The notes: generated by a model not told the origin, from the sequence alone. Positions 8,324 through 18,930 are shown, counted from the first letter of the stretch. The stretch: DNA of 64,000 nt from Piscinibacter sp. HJYY11 (GCF_016735515.1 NZ_JAERQZ010000001.1:2158746-2222745); one strand, 5' to 3'. Numbers and translations: made by a program.

Positions 8324-11300
8324 CTACGCCTTTTCAATGTTGACGAGAAACGCCTTGAACTCCGGCGTCTGCGAGTTCGCATCGCCGACGAACGGGGTCA
8401 GTGCGTTGGCCAGGTAGCCGTTCTGCGTCACACCCTTGAAGCCCCAGTGGATGGGGATGCCGACGTGGTGCACCTTCTTGCCGTTCACGTCGAGCGCCTT
8501 CATCCGCTTGGTGACCACGCAGGCCGCGATCACTTCGCCGCGGTTGCTGCGCACCTTCACGCGGTCGCCCTGCTGGATGCCTTTCTCGCGCGCCAGCTCC
8601 TCGCCGATCTCGACGAAGGGCGCGGGCTGCACGATTGCATTGCTGCGCGCGTGCTTGGTCCAGTAGTGCAGGTGCTCGGTGAGGCGGTAGGTCGTCGCCG
8701 CGTAGGGGAACTCCTCCTTCTTGCCGAAGGCCTCGAGGTCGCCCTTGTAGACACGCGCGGCAGGGTTGCTCACGGCCTTGGGGTTGCCCGGGCACATGAG
8801 GTTCACGCCCACCGGCGTCTCGAAGGGCTCATAGTGCTCGGGGAACGGGCCCTCGTTCATGCCCACCGCGTGCAGCCGCGCCACACCCTCGGGGTTCATG
8901 ATGAAGGCGCCCACACCCTGCTCGGGCGCGGCGTCGGGCCGCATGTCGGGCACGTCGGCACCACCCGCCCAGCTGGTGCCGTTCCAGGCCATGTAGCGGC
9001 GTGTCGGGTCCCAGGGCTTGCCGTCCTTGTCGGCGCTGGCGCGGTTGTAGAGGATGCGCCGGTTGGCCGGCCACGCGTAGCCCCAGTTGGGGAACACGCC
9101 GAGGCCGGTCGGGTCGCTGGTGTCGCGCCGCGCGGTGAGGTTGCCGGCCTGGCTCCAGCAGCCGGCGTAGATCCAGTTGCCGCAGCTCGTGGTGCCGTCG
9201 TCGCGCAGCACCGCGAAGCCCGGCAACTGCTCGCCGGCCTTGAGGATGGGCGGCGCCGTGGGCGTGGTGACGATCGGCGGGCCGCTCGGCCCGGCGGGGC
9301 CGCGTGCTGGGGCACCGCTGGGCGCGGTGCTCGCGGTCGTGGTGGCGGCACCGGGCTTGACGGCAGCCGACGGGCTGCGCGACGCCATGGCCGCCGCAGC
9401 ACCCGCGCCCACCGCCTGTGCTGCGGCCTTGCTGTCGCCAGCGCCGGCGGTCGGTGCCTCGGCCGCTTGCGTCGCCGCAGTCTGCTTCGACTGCGGATAC
9501 GGCGGCACGGGCGGTGCGGGCGGCGGCGCGTACAGGTCGGCCAGCGCCTTGCCGCTGATCTCACGCAGCAGCTCCTGCGGCGAGGGCATGTTCGGCACCA
9601 CGTACGGCCAGGCCAGCGCCTGGATCGGCTCGGGCAGCGTGCCGCCGTCCTTGGCGTACATCTCGCGCAGCTTCACGAAGAGGCGCGCCATGATCTCCGA
9701 GTCGGTCTTGGCTTCGCCCGGTGGGTCGACCGCCTTCTCCTTCCAGCTGATGACGCGGCTCGAGTTGGTGAACGTGCCCGTCTCTTCCGCAAAGCAGCTC
9801 GCCGGGAAGCGGAACACCTCGGTCTTGATCTCCTCGGGCTTGACGTCGTTGAGCGCGCCGAAGTTCTTCCAGAACTCGCTCGTCTCGGTCTCCAGGGGGT
9901 CCATCACGACCAGGTACTTCAGCTTGGCCAGTCCCGCCGACAGCTTCTTCTTGTTGGGCACCGCGGCGAGCGGGTTGAAGCCCTGCACGATGAAGCCGTT
10001 GACCTTGCCCTGGTGCATGCGCTCGAAGATCGCGAGGATGTCGTAGGCGGTGTCGCGCTTGGGGATCCAGTGGTAGCCGAAGTCGTTTTCCTTCGTCGCC
10101 GCGTTCCCGAAGTAGGCCTTCATCAGGCTCGTGTGCCACTTCGGGAAGTTCTGCGTGAACGTCATCTGGTTCGGGCGCAGCGGCTTGCCGGTGCGCGCGG
10201 CCAGGTAGGTCGCACGGTCAACGTCGGCATCGGTGGGCGCCGAGAGGTAGCCCGAGAGCACCTCCGAGTAGGCGCACATGTCGGTGATGCCCTGCACGTT
10301 GGCGTGGCCGCGCAGCGCGTTGATGCCGCCGCCCGGCCGGCCCATGTTGCCCAGCAGCAGCTGGATCATCGCCATCGCGCGGATGTTCTGCGAGCCCACG
10401 CTGTGCTGCGTCCAGCCGAGCGCGTAGCAGATGGTCATCACCTTGTCGGGCGTCGAGGTGGCGGCCAGCATGTCGGCGATCTTCAGGAACTGGTCCTTCG
10501 GCGTGCCGGTGATCTGGCTCACGAGCTCGGGCGTGTACCGGGCATAGTGCTTCTTCATCTGCTGGAACACGCACAGCGGGTCCTGCAGGGTTTCGTCGAC
10601 CAACACGTAGCCGTCAGGGCCGACCTGGTAGCCCCAGCTCGACTTGTCGTAGCTGCGCTTGGCCTCGTCGTAGCCGCTGAAGTTGCCGTTGTCGAACTTG
10701 TACGCGGGCTTGGTCAGGAACGACGCGTCGGTGTTCAGCTTGACGTAGTCGAGGTGGATCTTGTTGGTCGACAGCAGGTGGTTGATGACGCCGCCCAGGA
10801 AGGCGATGTCGGTGCCCACGCGAATGGGCGCGTAGACGTCGGCCACCGCCGCGCTGCGCGTGAAGCGCGGGTCGACGACGATCAGCCGCGCCTTGCGGTG
10901 CTGCATCGCCTCGGTCACCCACTTGAACCCGCAGGGGTGCGCTTCGGCGGCATTGCCGCCCATGATCAACACCAAGTCCGTGTTCTTGATGTCGGTCCAC
11001 GAGTTGGTCATCGCTCCGCGACCGAAAGTCGGGCCCAGACTGGACACCGTCGGCGCGTGTCAGATACGTGCTTGCGTATCGAGTGCGACCATCCCCAGGC
11101 CGCGTGCGACCTTGACGGACAGATAACCGGATTCGTTCGACGACGCCGAGCTGACCAGGAAGCCGGTGGTGTTCCAGCGGTTCACCGTGATCTGCTTGCC
11201 GTCTTTCTCGATCGTCTTGACGAGGTTGGCGTCGCGGTCGGCCTTCATGTGCTTGGCCACGCGGGTGAGCGCCTCGTCCCACGAGATGCGCTTCCATTCG

Positions 11301-11656
11301 TTGGCGCCGGCCTCGCGCACCTGCGGGTACTTCACCCGGTTGGGCGACTGGATCATGTCGATCACGCCCGCGCCCTTGGGGCACAGCGTGCCACGGTTGA
11401 CCGGGTGATCGGGGTCGCCTTCAACGTGCACGATGGTCGACTTGACGTTCTTCGCCCGGTCGCCGAGCGTGTACATCACGAGTCCGCAGCTCACCGAGCA
11501 GTAAGGGCAGGTGCTTCGGGTTTCTGTCGTCCTGGCCAGTTTGAAGCTGCGCGTGTCGGCGAGCGCCGCGGTGGGCGAGAAGCCCAGTGCGACGAGGCTC
11601 GACCCGACCAACCCTGCTCCGCTGACCCGGAAGAAGTCCCTCCGGTTCATGTCCAT
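8324..11656 (-). CDS. fdnG: Selenocysteine formate dehydrogenase-N alpha subunit
   Basis: This is the catalytic molybdenum/bis-MGD subunit that oxidises formate to CO2 in the periplasm. The gene reads through an in-frame TGA at 11062-11060, which is Sec199. The context ARI-Sec-HAPTV matches E. coli FdnG, where Sec196 is the active-site residue. The product is 1110 aa. A twin-arginine signal (RRDFFRV at residues 5-11, likely cut after ALA33) is followed by the [4Fe-4S] cysteines Cys50, Cys53, Cys57 and Cys92. Compared with E. coli (about 1015 aa) it has an extra Ala/Pro/Thr-rich stretch at roughly residues 708-803. GAGGAG lies eight bases before the ATG at 11656. Ordinary gene callers would split this gene at the UGA. 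Confidence 0.95.
11022..11062 (-). promoter_or_regulatory. UGA-Sec codon and SECIS-like hairpin
   Basis: Directly after the UGA the mRNA can fold into a hairpin. Counting from the base after UGA, a small apical stem CCA/UGG closes the loop GUC at positions 20-22, with a U just before the stem. This matches the layout of the E. coli fdhF mini-SECIS, whose loop GGUC and bulged U lie at the same distance. Longer pairing at the base is weaker. Distance and shape agree with a SelB recognition element. The fold was done by eye. Confidence 0.7.
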
Positions 11657-11817
11657 GGTTCGATCTCCTCAGAGCGCCAGACCCGCAAGGCAACCGATTG
11701 CCCGCCGGCAGGTGCGGGCCTATTTGACAGGTCGAACCGCGGCCCCTGACTAGGACGATCCCTTAGCGGGTTCGCCACGGAATAGCACGCAGGTGCCGAT
11801 CGCTCCGGCCTGCGCCG

Positions 11818-12468
11818 TCAGGGCAAGTCCGCGAGCCTCGCCGTCCACCCCACGATGCCGCCCTGCGCGCGGATCATCTCGATCGCCGCCTGCTTGAACT
11901 CGGGGAAGTAGGAGCCGGTCGCCTCTTCGATCAGCAGGCATTCGTACCCGCGGTCGTTGGCCTCGCGCATGGTGGTCTGCACGCAGACCTCGGTGGTCAC
12001 GCCGCCGAAGATGAGGTGGGTGATGCCGCGCTGCTGAAGTTCGTCACCGAGCTCGGTGCCGTAGAAGGCGCCCTTGCCGGGCTTGGCGATCACAAGGTCG
12101 CCGTCCTGTGGCAGCAGCTCGGGCACGAAGCCGGCACCGGGCTCACCGAGGATCAGGATGCGACCCATCGGCCCCGGGTCGCCGATACGCAGGCTGGGCT
12201 TGCCGCGCAGGCGTTTCGCAGGTGGGCAGTCCGAGAGATCGGGCTGGTGGCACTCCTGCGTGTGGATCACGAGCACGCCATGCTCGCGGCACCACGCGAT
12301 GAGGTCGGCCGCCGCCGGCACCACCGGCTTCAGCAGCGAGACATCGTTGCCGAGCGTGGCGCCGAAACCGCCGGGCTCGATGAAGTCGCGCTGCATGTCG
12401 ATCATCACGAGCGCGGTGTGCGCCGGGTCGAAGCTGAACGGGCCCGGCTGCGCGGCGACGGTGAGCAT
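11818..12468 (-). CDS. Isochorismatase-family cysteine hydrolase 1
   Basis: The 216-aa protein has the isochorismatase/nicotinamidase fold. The catalytic triad is visible: Asp in VMIDMQRDF (Asp24), Lys in AKPGKGAF, and the nucleophile Cys in TTEVCVQTT, preceded by the usual cis-peptide region. Family members hydrolyse carbamoyl or amide bonds (biuret, ureidoacrylate, N-carbamoylsarcosine). It is the last gene of the operon and starts with a one-base TGATG junction after the ABC ATPase. A second relative lies two genes upstream. Substrate unknown; an amide or carbamoyl compound imported by the linked ABC transporter is the natural inference. Confidence 0.85.
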   Translation of the reverse strand: MLTVAAQPGPFSFDPAHTALVMIDMQRDFIEPGGFGATLGNDVSLLKPVVPAAADLIAWCREHGVLVIHTQECHQPDLSDCPPAKRLRGKPSLRIGDPGPMGRILILGEPGAGFVPELLPQDGDLVIAKPGKGAFYGTELGDELQQRGITHLIFGGVTTEVCVQTTMREANDRGYECLLIEEATGSYFPEFKQAAIEMIRAQGGIVGWTARLADLP

Positions 12469-14024
12469 CAGTGCGCGCTCCCGCCCATGAAGGCGCCGAG
12501 GCGGTTGCGGTCGGCTTGCCGTGCGTCGGTCTCGTGCACCACCTGGCCACCGCTCATCACGGCGATGCGGTCCGACAGGGCCAGCAACTCATCGAGGTCT
12601 TCGCTGATCAGCAACACGGCGCCGCCGCGGTTGCGCACGTCCATCAGGCGCTGATGGATCTCGGCGACGGCGGCGAAGTCGAGGCCGAAGACGGGGTTGG
12701 AGACGATGAGCACCTCGGCGTCGTCGCTCAGCTCGCGTGCCAGCACGGCACGTTGCACGTTGCCACCCGAGAGCGAACGGATCTGCGCCAGCTCGCCGCG
12801 GGTCTTCACGCCGAACTCGCCGATGAGCTTGCGCGCACGCTCGCGCAGCGTGCGGCCGCGCATCCAGCCGAGGCGCGAGGCGGGTGCTACGTCGAAGGAC
12901 CGCAGGCCGATGTTGTCGGACACGCTCATGTCGCCCACGCACGCATTGCGCAGCGGCTCTTCGGGCAGGCTTCGCACCTTCAGGCGCCGGTTCTGCGCGC
13001 GCGTGGCAGCGAAGCGCTCGGCCCCGACCCACACCTCGCCCGACACCCGCCGGCGCTGGCCGACGAGCGCTTCGGCGAACTCACGCTGACCATTGCCCGA
13101 GACCCCGGCGATGCCGACGATCTCGCCGGCGTGCACGTTCACCGACAAGCCCGCCACCGCGACCTGCCCACGGTCGCCGTCGACCACCAGCGACTTGACC
13201 TGCAGCATCGCTTCGCCCCGCTCGCGCTCGCTGCGCTGCGGCGCGGCGAACTCGCGCTTGGCGTCGCCTTCGCTCCCCACCATCTCAGCCGCCAGTTGCT
13301 GCGGCGTGGTCTCGTCGACCCGGTGCGCCGCGACGAGCTTGCCTTTGCGCAGCACGCTCACGTCGTCGGCATAGGCCGTGACCTCGCGGAACTTGTGGGT
13401 GATGAGGATGATGCTGCACTCGCCCGCATGCGCGCGGTCGCGCAGCAGGCCCAGCACCTCGTCGGCTTCCTGCGGCGTGAGCACCGAGGTGGGTTCGTCG
13501 AGGATCAGCAGGCGCGGCTTGAGCAAGAGCTGCTTCAGGATCTCGAGCTTCTGCTTCTGCCCGGCCGACAGCTCCTGCGGCGTGGCGTCGAGGTCGAGCT
13601 TGAAGGGCGTGGTCTTCATGAACTCGGCGAGCGCCGCCCGCTCCTTCTTCCAGTCGATCACAGCTGGGAGGTGGCCACGCGCCAGCAGCAGGTTCTCGGC
13701 GACCGTCATGCCGGGCACCACGGTGAAGTGCTGGTAGACCATGCCGATGCCGAGCTCGCGCGCGACCACGGGTGTGGCGATGTCGTGCTCCTTGCCATCG
13801 AGCAGCACCGCGCCCTCTTCCGCACGCTGGTAGCCGACGACGCATTTCACGAGCGTGCTCTTGCCGGCGCCGTTTTCACCGAGCAGCGCGTGCACGGTGC
13901 CGGGCCGCACCTTGAGCGAGCAGTGGTCGAGCGCGGTGAAGGCGCCGAAGCGCTTGGTGAGGTCGAAGGTGTCGAGCGCCAACGCACCGGTCGGGCGCGG
14001 CACCGGGTCGAGCGGCGCGGTCAT
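12468..14024 (-). CDS. BMP-type ABC transporter, duplicated ATPase
   Basis: The 518-aa product contains two ATP-binding cassettes in tandem, as in sugar and nucleoside (NupA/YufO-like) importers. The first half has Walker [10 protein letters not shown], a signature-like [12 protein letters not shown] and Walker [10 protein letters not shown]. The second half has an altered Walker A (GVSGNGQRE), signature [14 protein letters not shown] and a degenerate Walker B ([12 protein letters not shown]). One cassette being degenerate is normal for this family. ATG at 14024 is chosen because it overlaps the preceding hydrolase gene by four bases; a longer frame upstream is a shadow of that gene. Partners are the two permeases and binding protein of the same operon. 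Confidence 0.9.
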   Translation of the reverse strand: MTAPLDPVPRPTGALALDTFDLTKRFGAFTALDHCSLKVRPGTVHALLGENGAGKSTLVKCVVGYQRAEEGAVLLDGKEHDIATPVVARELGIGMVYQHFTVVPGMTVAENLLLARGHLPAVIDWKKERAALAEFMKTTPFKLDLDATPQELSAGQKQKLEILKQLLLKPRLLILDEPTSVLTPQEADEVLGLLRDRAHAGECSIILITHKFREVTAYADDVSVLRKGKLVAAHRVDETTPQQLAAEMVGSEGDAKREFAAPQRSERERGEAMLQVKSLVVDGDRGQVAVAGLSVNVHAGEIVGIAGVSGNGQREFAEALVGQRRRVSGEVWVGAERFAATRAQNRRLKVRSLPEEPLRNACVGDMSVSDNIGLRSFDVAPASRLGWMRGRTLRERARKLIGEFGVKTRGELAQIRSLSGGNVQRAVLARELSDDAEVLIVSNPVFGLDFAAVAEIHQRLMDVRNRGGAVLLISEDLDELLALSDRIAVMSGGQVVHETDARQADRNRLGAFMGGSAH

Positions 14025-14716
14025 GCGGTCACCGCCTCGATCACCGCCTTCGAATCGGAAACGGCGCCGAACACACCGCCCTGCATCGTCACCATCTTGA
14101 GCGCGGCGTGGTGGTTGCCGAGGTCGGTGGCGCCGGTGCAGTCCGACAGGATCAGGCACTCGTAGCCGCGGTCGTTGGCGTCGCGCATGGTCGTGTGCAC
14201 GCAGACGTCGGTGGTGATGCCGGTGAGGATCAGGTTGCGGATGCCGCGCGTGTGCAGGATGAGGTCGAAGTTGGTGGCGTAGAACGAGCCCTTGCCGGGT
14301 TTGTCGATCACCGGCTCGCCGGGCAGCGGGGCCAGCTCGGGAATGATTTCCCAACCGGGCTCGCCGATGGTGAGGATGCGGCCGCACGGGCCCACGTCGC
14401 CGATGCCGATGCCGTTGGTGCCGGCCTGGCGCGAGCGCCAGAGCTTGTTGGCCGGCAGATCCGAGAGATCGGGCTTGTGGCCTTCGCGGGTGTGGATCAG
14501 CGTGTAGCCGGCCTCGCGCATCACCTTGAAGAGCTTCTTCAGGGGCTCGATGGGCGCACGGGTCATCGAGATGTCGTAGCCCATCTTGTCGACGTAGCCG
14601 CCCGGGCCGCAGAAGTCGACCTGCATGTCGATCACGACGAGCGCGGTGTTGTCGGGCCGCAGGTCGCCGTTATACGGCCAGCGGTAGGGGTCGGCGGCGA
14701 CGTAGCGCTCTTTCAT
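14021..14716 (-). CDS. Isochorismatase-family cysteine hydrolase 2
   Basis: The 231-aa protein is a second isochorismatase-fold amidohydrolase. It has catalytic Asp in [17 protein letters not shown], Lys in DKPGKGSF and nucleophile Cys in TTDVCVHTT. The N-terminal [11 protein letters not shown] segment resembles biuret hydrolase and RutB-type enzymes, which cleave ureido bonds. Its sequence differs enough from the 11818-12468 relative that the two probably act on different substrates or on successive steps. It begins one base after the formamidase stop, so the genes are tightly co-translated. Biuret or ureido amidohydrolase is a reasonable guess only. Confidence 0.85.
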   Translation of the reverse strand: MKERYVAADPYRWPYNGDLRPDNTALVVIDMQVDFCGPGGYVDKMGYDISMTRAPIEPLKKLFKVMREAGYTLIHTREGHKPDLSDLPANKLWRSRQAGTNGIGIGDVGPCGRILTIGEPGWEIIPELAPLPGEPVIDKPGKGSFYATNFDLILHTRGIRNLILTGITTDVCVHTTMRDANDRGYECLILSDCTGATDLGNHHAALKMVTMQGGVFGAVSDSKAVIEAVTA

Positions 14717-14717
14717 G

Positions 14718-15740
14718 TCAGGCCACCTTCTTCAAGGGAGGGATCTCGGGGCCGGCATAGCTGCGGGTGGGCGCCTCGAAGCCACAGCTCGTGCCATCGG
14801 TCACCTGCACGCTGGCTTCCCACGGCAGCACGTAGCGGCCGGCGGCCATGTCGTGCATGTAGGTGTAGGGGCAGTCCTGCGCGCCGCCCTTCACCGCCAC
14901 GTAGCCGCGGTGGTAGAGCTGGTAGATGTTGTTCTCGACGCCCCAGGTGGCGCGCGCCTCGCGCACGAGGTCGGGCCGCAGCTCGCAGGTGATGATCTCG
15001 TCGGGGCGGCCACTGCCTTCCACCATCACGGTGCCGTCGAAGTTGCAAAACATGCCTTCGCCCATCGAGTCGAAGGTGCCGTCGCTGCCGCACATGCAGA
15101 CGTTGGCGGTGTAGACGAGGTTGCAAAACGCGTTGGCCTGGTTGGTGATCTTCCACGCGTGGCGGATCGGCGCCGTGTAGCCCGCTGTGCGGATCACGAT
15201 CTCGGCGCCCTTGTAGGTCGCCTCGCGCGCCATCTCGGGGAACATGCCGTCGTGGCAGATGATGAGCGCGAGCTTGCTGCCGTTGGGACCGTCGCAGACG
15301 GGGATGCCGAGGTTGCCCGGCTCCCATGGCTCCACCGGCACCCAGGGGTGGAGCTTCCGGTAGTAGAGCTTGATCTCACCGGTGTCGTCGATGACGATGC
15401 CGCTGTTGTACGGGTTGCCGTGCGGGTTGGCTTCCATGATGGAGAAGCAGCCCCAGATCTTGTTGGCAACGCAGGCGGCCTTGAAGGCAGCGACCTCGGG
15501 GCCGTCGAGCGTGCACATGATCTCGGGGTTGGTGTCCATCGAGAGGCCGTGCAGCGAGTACTCGGGGAACACGACGAGGTCCATCGTGCCCTGGTTGCGG
15601 CGTGCCTTGCCGACCAGCTCGACGATGCGCGCCGTCTGCGCCGCCAGATCGGCCTTCGTCTTCACGACCGGCAACTGCAGCTGCACCAGGCCCATCACCA
15701 CGCCATTCGGCGATTTGTTCAAACCACCCAATCCACTCAT
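14718..15740 (-). CDS. amiF: Formamidase (nitrilase superfamily)
   Basis: This enzyme hydrolyses formamide to formate and ammonia. The 340-aa product matches the AmiF branch: Glu of the triad in [10 protein letters not shown], Lys in LYYRKLHPW, and the nucleophile Cys in [10 protein letters not shown]. The CHDGM form is typical of formamidase, whereas aliphatic amidase AmiE has CDDGN. The C-terminal [10 protein letters not shown] and PWEASVQV stretch also follows AmiF. AAGGAG lies just upstream of the ATG at 15740, which is preferred to the longer frame running into the permease gene. Its products would feed the adjacent formate dehydrogenase and nitrogen assimilation. Confidence 0.88.
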   Translation of the reverse strand: MSGLGGLNKSPNGVVMGLVQLQLPVVKTKADLAAQTARIVELVGKARRNQGTMDLVVFPEYSLHGLSMDTNPEIMCTLDGPEVAAFKAACVANKIWGCFSIMEANPHGNPYNSGIVIDDTGEIKLYYRKLHPWVPVEPWEPGNLGIPVCDGPNGSKLALIICHDGMFPEMAREATYKGAEIVIRTAGYTAPIRHAWKITNQANAFCNLVYTANVCMCGSDGTFDSMGEGMFCNFDGTVMVEGSGRPDEIITCELRPDLVREARATWGVENNIYQLYHRGYVAVKGGAQDCPYTYMHDMAAGRYVLPWEASVQVTDGTSCGFEAPTRSYAGPEIPPLKKVA

Positions 15741-15751
15741 TGACGACTCCT

Positions 15752-16675
15752 TCAGCGTGTGACGCCCAGCTCCATCGGCGCGCCTTTCAGGCTGCGGGTG
15801 GGCGAGCAGGTCCAGATCAGAATCGCGAGCGTCAGCACATAGGGCACGGCGTTGAAGAGGTAGTAGCCGCTGCTGATGCCCACCGATTGCAGTGCGGGGC
15901 CGAGCGCACCCGCTCCGCCGAAGAGCAGCGCCGCACCCAGGCAGCGCCACGGGCTCCAGCGCGCGAAGATGACCAGCGCGACGGCGATCAGGCCCTGGCC
16001 GCTGGACAGGCCTTCGTTCCAGCTGCCGGGGTAGTAGAGCGAGAGCGAGGCGCCGCCAAGGCCGGCGATGAAGCCGCCGGCACAAGTGGCGGCAATCCGG
16101 ATGCCGTTGACCGAATAGCCGAGTGCACGTGCCGCATCGCTCGAATCACCCGCCATGCGCAGCACCAGCCCGAAACGGGTCGCCTTGAAGCCCCAGGCGA
16201 GCAGCGCCGCGAGCGCCACGCCGATGGGGAAGAGCATGTTGATCTGGAGCGCCGACTTGATCTGCGGCGAGCTGCTCCAGGCCCCGAGGTCGAGCGACGG
16301 AATCTGCGGCGCCTGGGGCTGGATCAGCGGCTTGCCGAGGTAGAACGCGAGGCCGCTGCCGAGCAGCATCAGCGCGATGCCGGTGGCGATGTCGTTCACC
16401 CGCGGCAACGAGCACACGAGGCCGTGCAGCAGCGAGAGCAAGGCACCGCAGCCGCCTGCGAGCAGCACGCCGACCCACACGTTGCCGCTGAGGTAGGCGC
16501 CACCGAAGCCTGCCATGGCGCTGAAGACCAGCACGCCTTCGAGACCGAGGTTGATGCGGCCCGACTTCTCGGTGATGCACTCGCCCAGGCTCACCAGCAG
16601 GAAGGGTGTGCCCACGCGGATGGCCCCGCCGAGCACGGCGATGAGGACGTTGAGGACGATCTCCGACGTGCTCAT
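15752..16675 (-). CDS. BMP-type ABC transporter permease 2
   Basis: This 307-aa inner-membrane permease of the BPD_transp_2/branched-chain-like family has about eight to ten hydrophobic helices. The typical GECITEKSGRINLGLEGVL motif near the N-terminus and a GGFIAGLGGA segment are seen in nucleoside/nucleobase (NupQ-like) permeases. ATG at 16675 overlaps the upstream permease stop by four bases. It forms a heterodimer with the 16672-17772 product. Confidence 0.9.
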   Translation of the reverse strand: MSTSEIVLNVLIAVLGGAIRVGTPFLLVSLGECITEKSGRINLGLEGVLVFSAMAGFGGAYLSGNVWVGVLLAGGCGALLSLLHGLVCSLPRVNDIATGIALMLLGSGLAFYLGKPLIQPQAPQIPSLDLGAWSSSPQIKSALQINMLFPIGVALAALLAWGFKATRFGLVLRMAGDSSDAARALGYSVNGIRIAATCAGGFIAGLGGASLSLYYPGSWNEGLSSGQGLIAVALVIFARWSPWRCLGAALLFGGAGALGPALQSVGISSGYYLFNAVPYVLTLAILIWTCSPTRSLKGAPMELGVTR

Positions 16676-17772
16676 GTCGCCGCCTCCGCCACCGCCGGCA
16701 CGGGTTGCGGCGCCGGTGCCGGCTTGGGCACGCGCGGCGCGAAGAGCTTGCCGCGCAGCGCCTCGCTGGCCAGGATCAGCAGGAAGGCAAAACCCTGCAG
16801 CACCATCACCGAGGCGTCGGGCACGTCCATGCGCCGTTGCAACAAGCTGCCCGCCGCGCCGAAGCCACCGAAGAGCACGGCCACCGGGATCACGGCCCAC
16901 GGGTTGTGCCGCGCGACGAACGACACCAGGATGCCGGTGTAGCCGAGGCCCGCGATCAGGGACGCGTTGGCGTTGGTGTGCACCGCGGCGACTTCGATCC
17001 CGCCGGCCAGGCCCGCACAGGCGCCACCGATGGCGCACGCACCGACCATCAGGCGAGCCCCCGGCAAGCCCACCAGCAACGCGGCGCGGTTGTTGCCGCC
17101 GACGATGCGCGTCGCAAAACCCGAGGTGGTGAAGAAGAGCCAGAGGCCGAGTGCCACGCACGCCACCACGCCGAAGACGAGGCCCCAATGGATGTCGGTG
17201 CCGGCGATGCCGCCGATGAGCAGGCCGTCGCCGAGCGTGCGGGTCGACGGCTTGTTCAAGCTCGCCGGGTCGCGCATCGGCCCTTCGACGAAATGCTTGA
17301 AGAGGGCAATTGCGGTGTAGGCCAGCAGCAGGCTGCTGATGGTCTCGTTGACGCCACGCCACTGGCGCAGCACGCCGACGAGCGCGATCCACACCGCGCC
17401 GGTCAGCGCGGCCGCCAGCAGCAGCATCGCCGTGCCGACGGCATTCGCCGGCGGCGCAAAGAGATAAGGAAGCCCGGCGCAGGCCAAGCCACCGAGCACC
17501 AGCGCCCCTTCCCCGCCGATGACGATGAGCCCTGCCCGCGCCGGGATCGCGACACACAACGCCGTCAACATCAACGGCGCCGCTCGCTGCAGCGAGTTCT
17601 GCCATGAGAACCAGTCGCCGAAGGCGCCCTTGAAGAGCAGCGTCCATGCGTCGACCGGGCTCTTGCCACCCGCCCAGATGAAGGCGCCAAACAACAACAG
17701 CGCGCCGGTCATCGCGAGCACCGGAAGCGCAATCGCCTCCAGTGCTTCGCTGGTGCGGGTGGACAAGGTCAT
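16672..17772 (-). CDS. BMP-type ABC transporter permease 1
   Basis: This 366-aa inner-membrane permease is homologous to NupP/YufP-type nucleoside permeases. It has an N-terminal helix LPVLAMTGALLLFGAF, AARAGLIVIGGEGAL-like central motif (residues about 77-92), and a GLAGGIEVAAVHTNAN loop seen in this family. The C-terminus ends in a Pro/Ala-rich tail. It lies 39 bases after the binding protein gene and overlaps the second permease by four bases. Family members import nucleosides or other small N-containing compounds. The substrate is not evident from sequence. Confidence 0.9.
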   Translation of the reverse strand: MTLSTRTSEALEAIALPVLAMTGALLLFGAFIWAGGKSPVDAWTLLFKGAFGDWFSWQNSLQRAAPLMLTALCVAIPARAGLIVIGGEGALVLGGLACAGLPYLFAPPANAVGTAMLLLAAALTGAVWIALVGVLRQWRGVNETISSLLLAYTAIALFKHFVEGPMRDPASLNKPSTRTLGDGLLIGGIAGTDIHWGLVFGVVACVALGLWLFFTTSGFATRIVGGNNRAALLVGLPGARLMVGACAIGGACAGLAGGIEVAAVHTNANASLIAGLGYTGILVSFVARHNPWAVIPVAVLFGGFGAAGSLLQRRMDVPDASVMVLQGFAFLLILASEALRGKLFAPRVPKPAPAPQPVPAVAEAAT

Positions 17773-17811
17773 GGTGGGTTCCCTCCTCCTCGCCTTGCAG
17801 TCTTCGTGTGA

Positions 17812-18930
17812 TCAGGCCTTGCCGACCACACCTTCAACCAGGTAGTTCATGCCTTCTAGCGTCACGTCGGTCTGTGCGAAGGCCTTGCCGGCGGCGATCA
17901 CTTCCTTGCCGGTGTTGTCCTTCAGCGGGCCCTTGAAGATGTCGAACTTGCCCGCCACCATCGCGGCCTTCACGTCGTCGGCTTTCTTCTTGGCGGCGGC
18001 GGTGACCATCGAGCCGTAAGGCGAGGTCTTCACGAAGCCGTCTTTCAGGCCGCCGCGCACGAAATTGGGGTGCGGCTTGCCGCTGCGCGCCGCTTCGATG
18101 ATGGTCTTGTAGGCGGTGATCCAGTTCCACTCGGCGCCGGTGAGGTAGGCGTTCGGTGCGAGCTTGGCCTGGCTGGCGTGGTAGCCGCAGACGAACTTGC
18201 CGCGCTTGGCCGCGGTCTCGACGATTACCTTGGGGCTGTCGACGTGCATGGTGAAGACATCGATGCCCTGGTCGGCGAGGCTGTTGGTGGCCTCGGCTTC
18301 CTTGACGGGCATCGACCAGTCGCCAGTGAAGATCACGGTCGTCGTGATGCTCGGGTCGACCGAGCGTGCACCGAGCGTGTACGCATTGATGTTGCGCAGC
18401 ACTTGCGGGATCGGCTTGGCGGCGATGAACCCGAGCTTCTTGCTCTTGGTCATGTGGCCGGCGATCACGCCGTTGAGGTACTGGCCTTCGTCGATGTAGC
18501 CGAAGAAGCTGCCGGTGTTCTTCGGGTGCTTGGCCTCGCTCCAGAGGCCACCGCAATGCGCGAAGCGGGCCTTGGGGTTCTTGCCGGCGACGGCCAGCAT
18601 GTGGGGGTCGAAGTAGCCGAAGGACGTGGGGAACAGCAGCGCCGCACCGTCCTGGGCGATCATGCCCTGCATCGTCTTCTGCACGGCGGTGGTCTCGGGC
18701 ACGTTTTCTTCTTCGACCACCTTGACGCCGGGCAGCTTCTTCACTTCGGCGGCCGCTTCGGCCTGCGCCTGGTTGTAGCCGTAGTCGTCACGCGGGCCGA
18801 CGTAGATCACGCCGACGGTGATGGGCGCCTGCCCTTGCACCAGCCCGCTCAAGCCGCCGAGCGCCGCCGTAGCGCCCACAGCCCCCACCCCCTTCAGAAC
18901 TCCGCGACGGTTGATTTCCGTTCCAGACAT
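17812..18930 (-). CDS. BMP-family ABC substrate-binding protein
   Basis: This 372-aa periplasmic binding protein belongs to the BmpA/Med family (nucleoside-type). The N-terminus MSGTEINRRGVLKGVG is a twin-arginine signal, cut before the mature ITVGVIYVGPRDDYGYNQ segment. That segment carries the conserved 'VG...DxGYN' opening of the family. ATG at 18930 is chosen because it begins this signal and is preceded by AGGAG. It is the first gene of the operon running to 11818 and defines an import system whose cargo is probably an amide, purine-like or ureido compound. That last step is inference. Confidence 0.9.
   Translation of the reverse strand: MSGTEINRRGVLKGVGAVGATAALGGLSGLVQGQAPITVGVIYVGPRDDYGYNQAQAEAAAEVKKLPGVKVVEEENVPETTAVQKTMQGMIAQDGAALLFPTSFGYFDPHMLAVAGKNPKARFAHCGGLWSEAKHPKNTGSFFGYIDEGQYLNGVIAGHMTKSKKLGFIAAKPIPQVLRNINAYTLGARSVDPSITTTVIFTGDWSMPVKEAEATNSLADQGIDVFTMHVDSPKVIVETAAKRGKFVCGYHASQAKLAPNAYLTGAEWNWITAYKTIIEAARSGKPHPNFVRGGLKDGFVKTSPYGSMVTAAAKKKADDVKAAMVAGKFDIFKGPLKDNTGKEVIAAGKAFAQTDVTLEGMNYLVEGVVGKA

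Noticed and set aside
11047..11062. Apparent stop codon splitting fdnG into two frames, as in a pseudogene
   Set aside because: The TGA sits exactly at the selenocysteine position of FdnG, is followed by a SECIS-like hairpin, and selA, selB and selC are linked.
8243..11749. A 1168-codon open frame on the plus strand opposite fdnG
   Set aside because: It is antisense to a clearly conserved gene. Its composition (Arg, His, Val, Ala rich) is that of a GC-rich shadow frame, and it has no recognisable motif.
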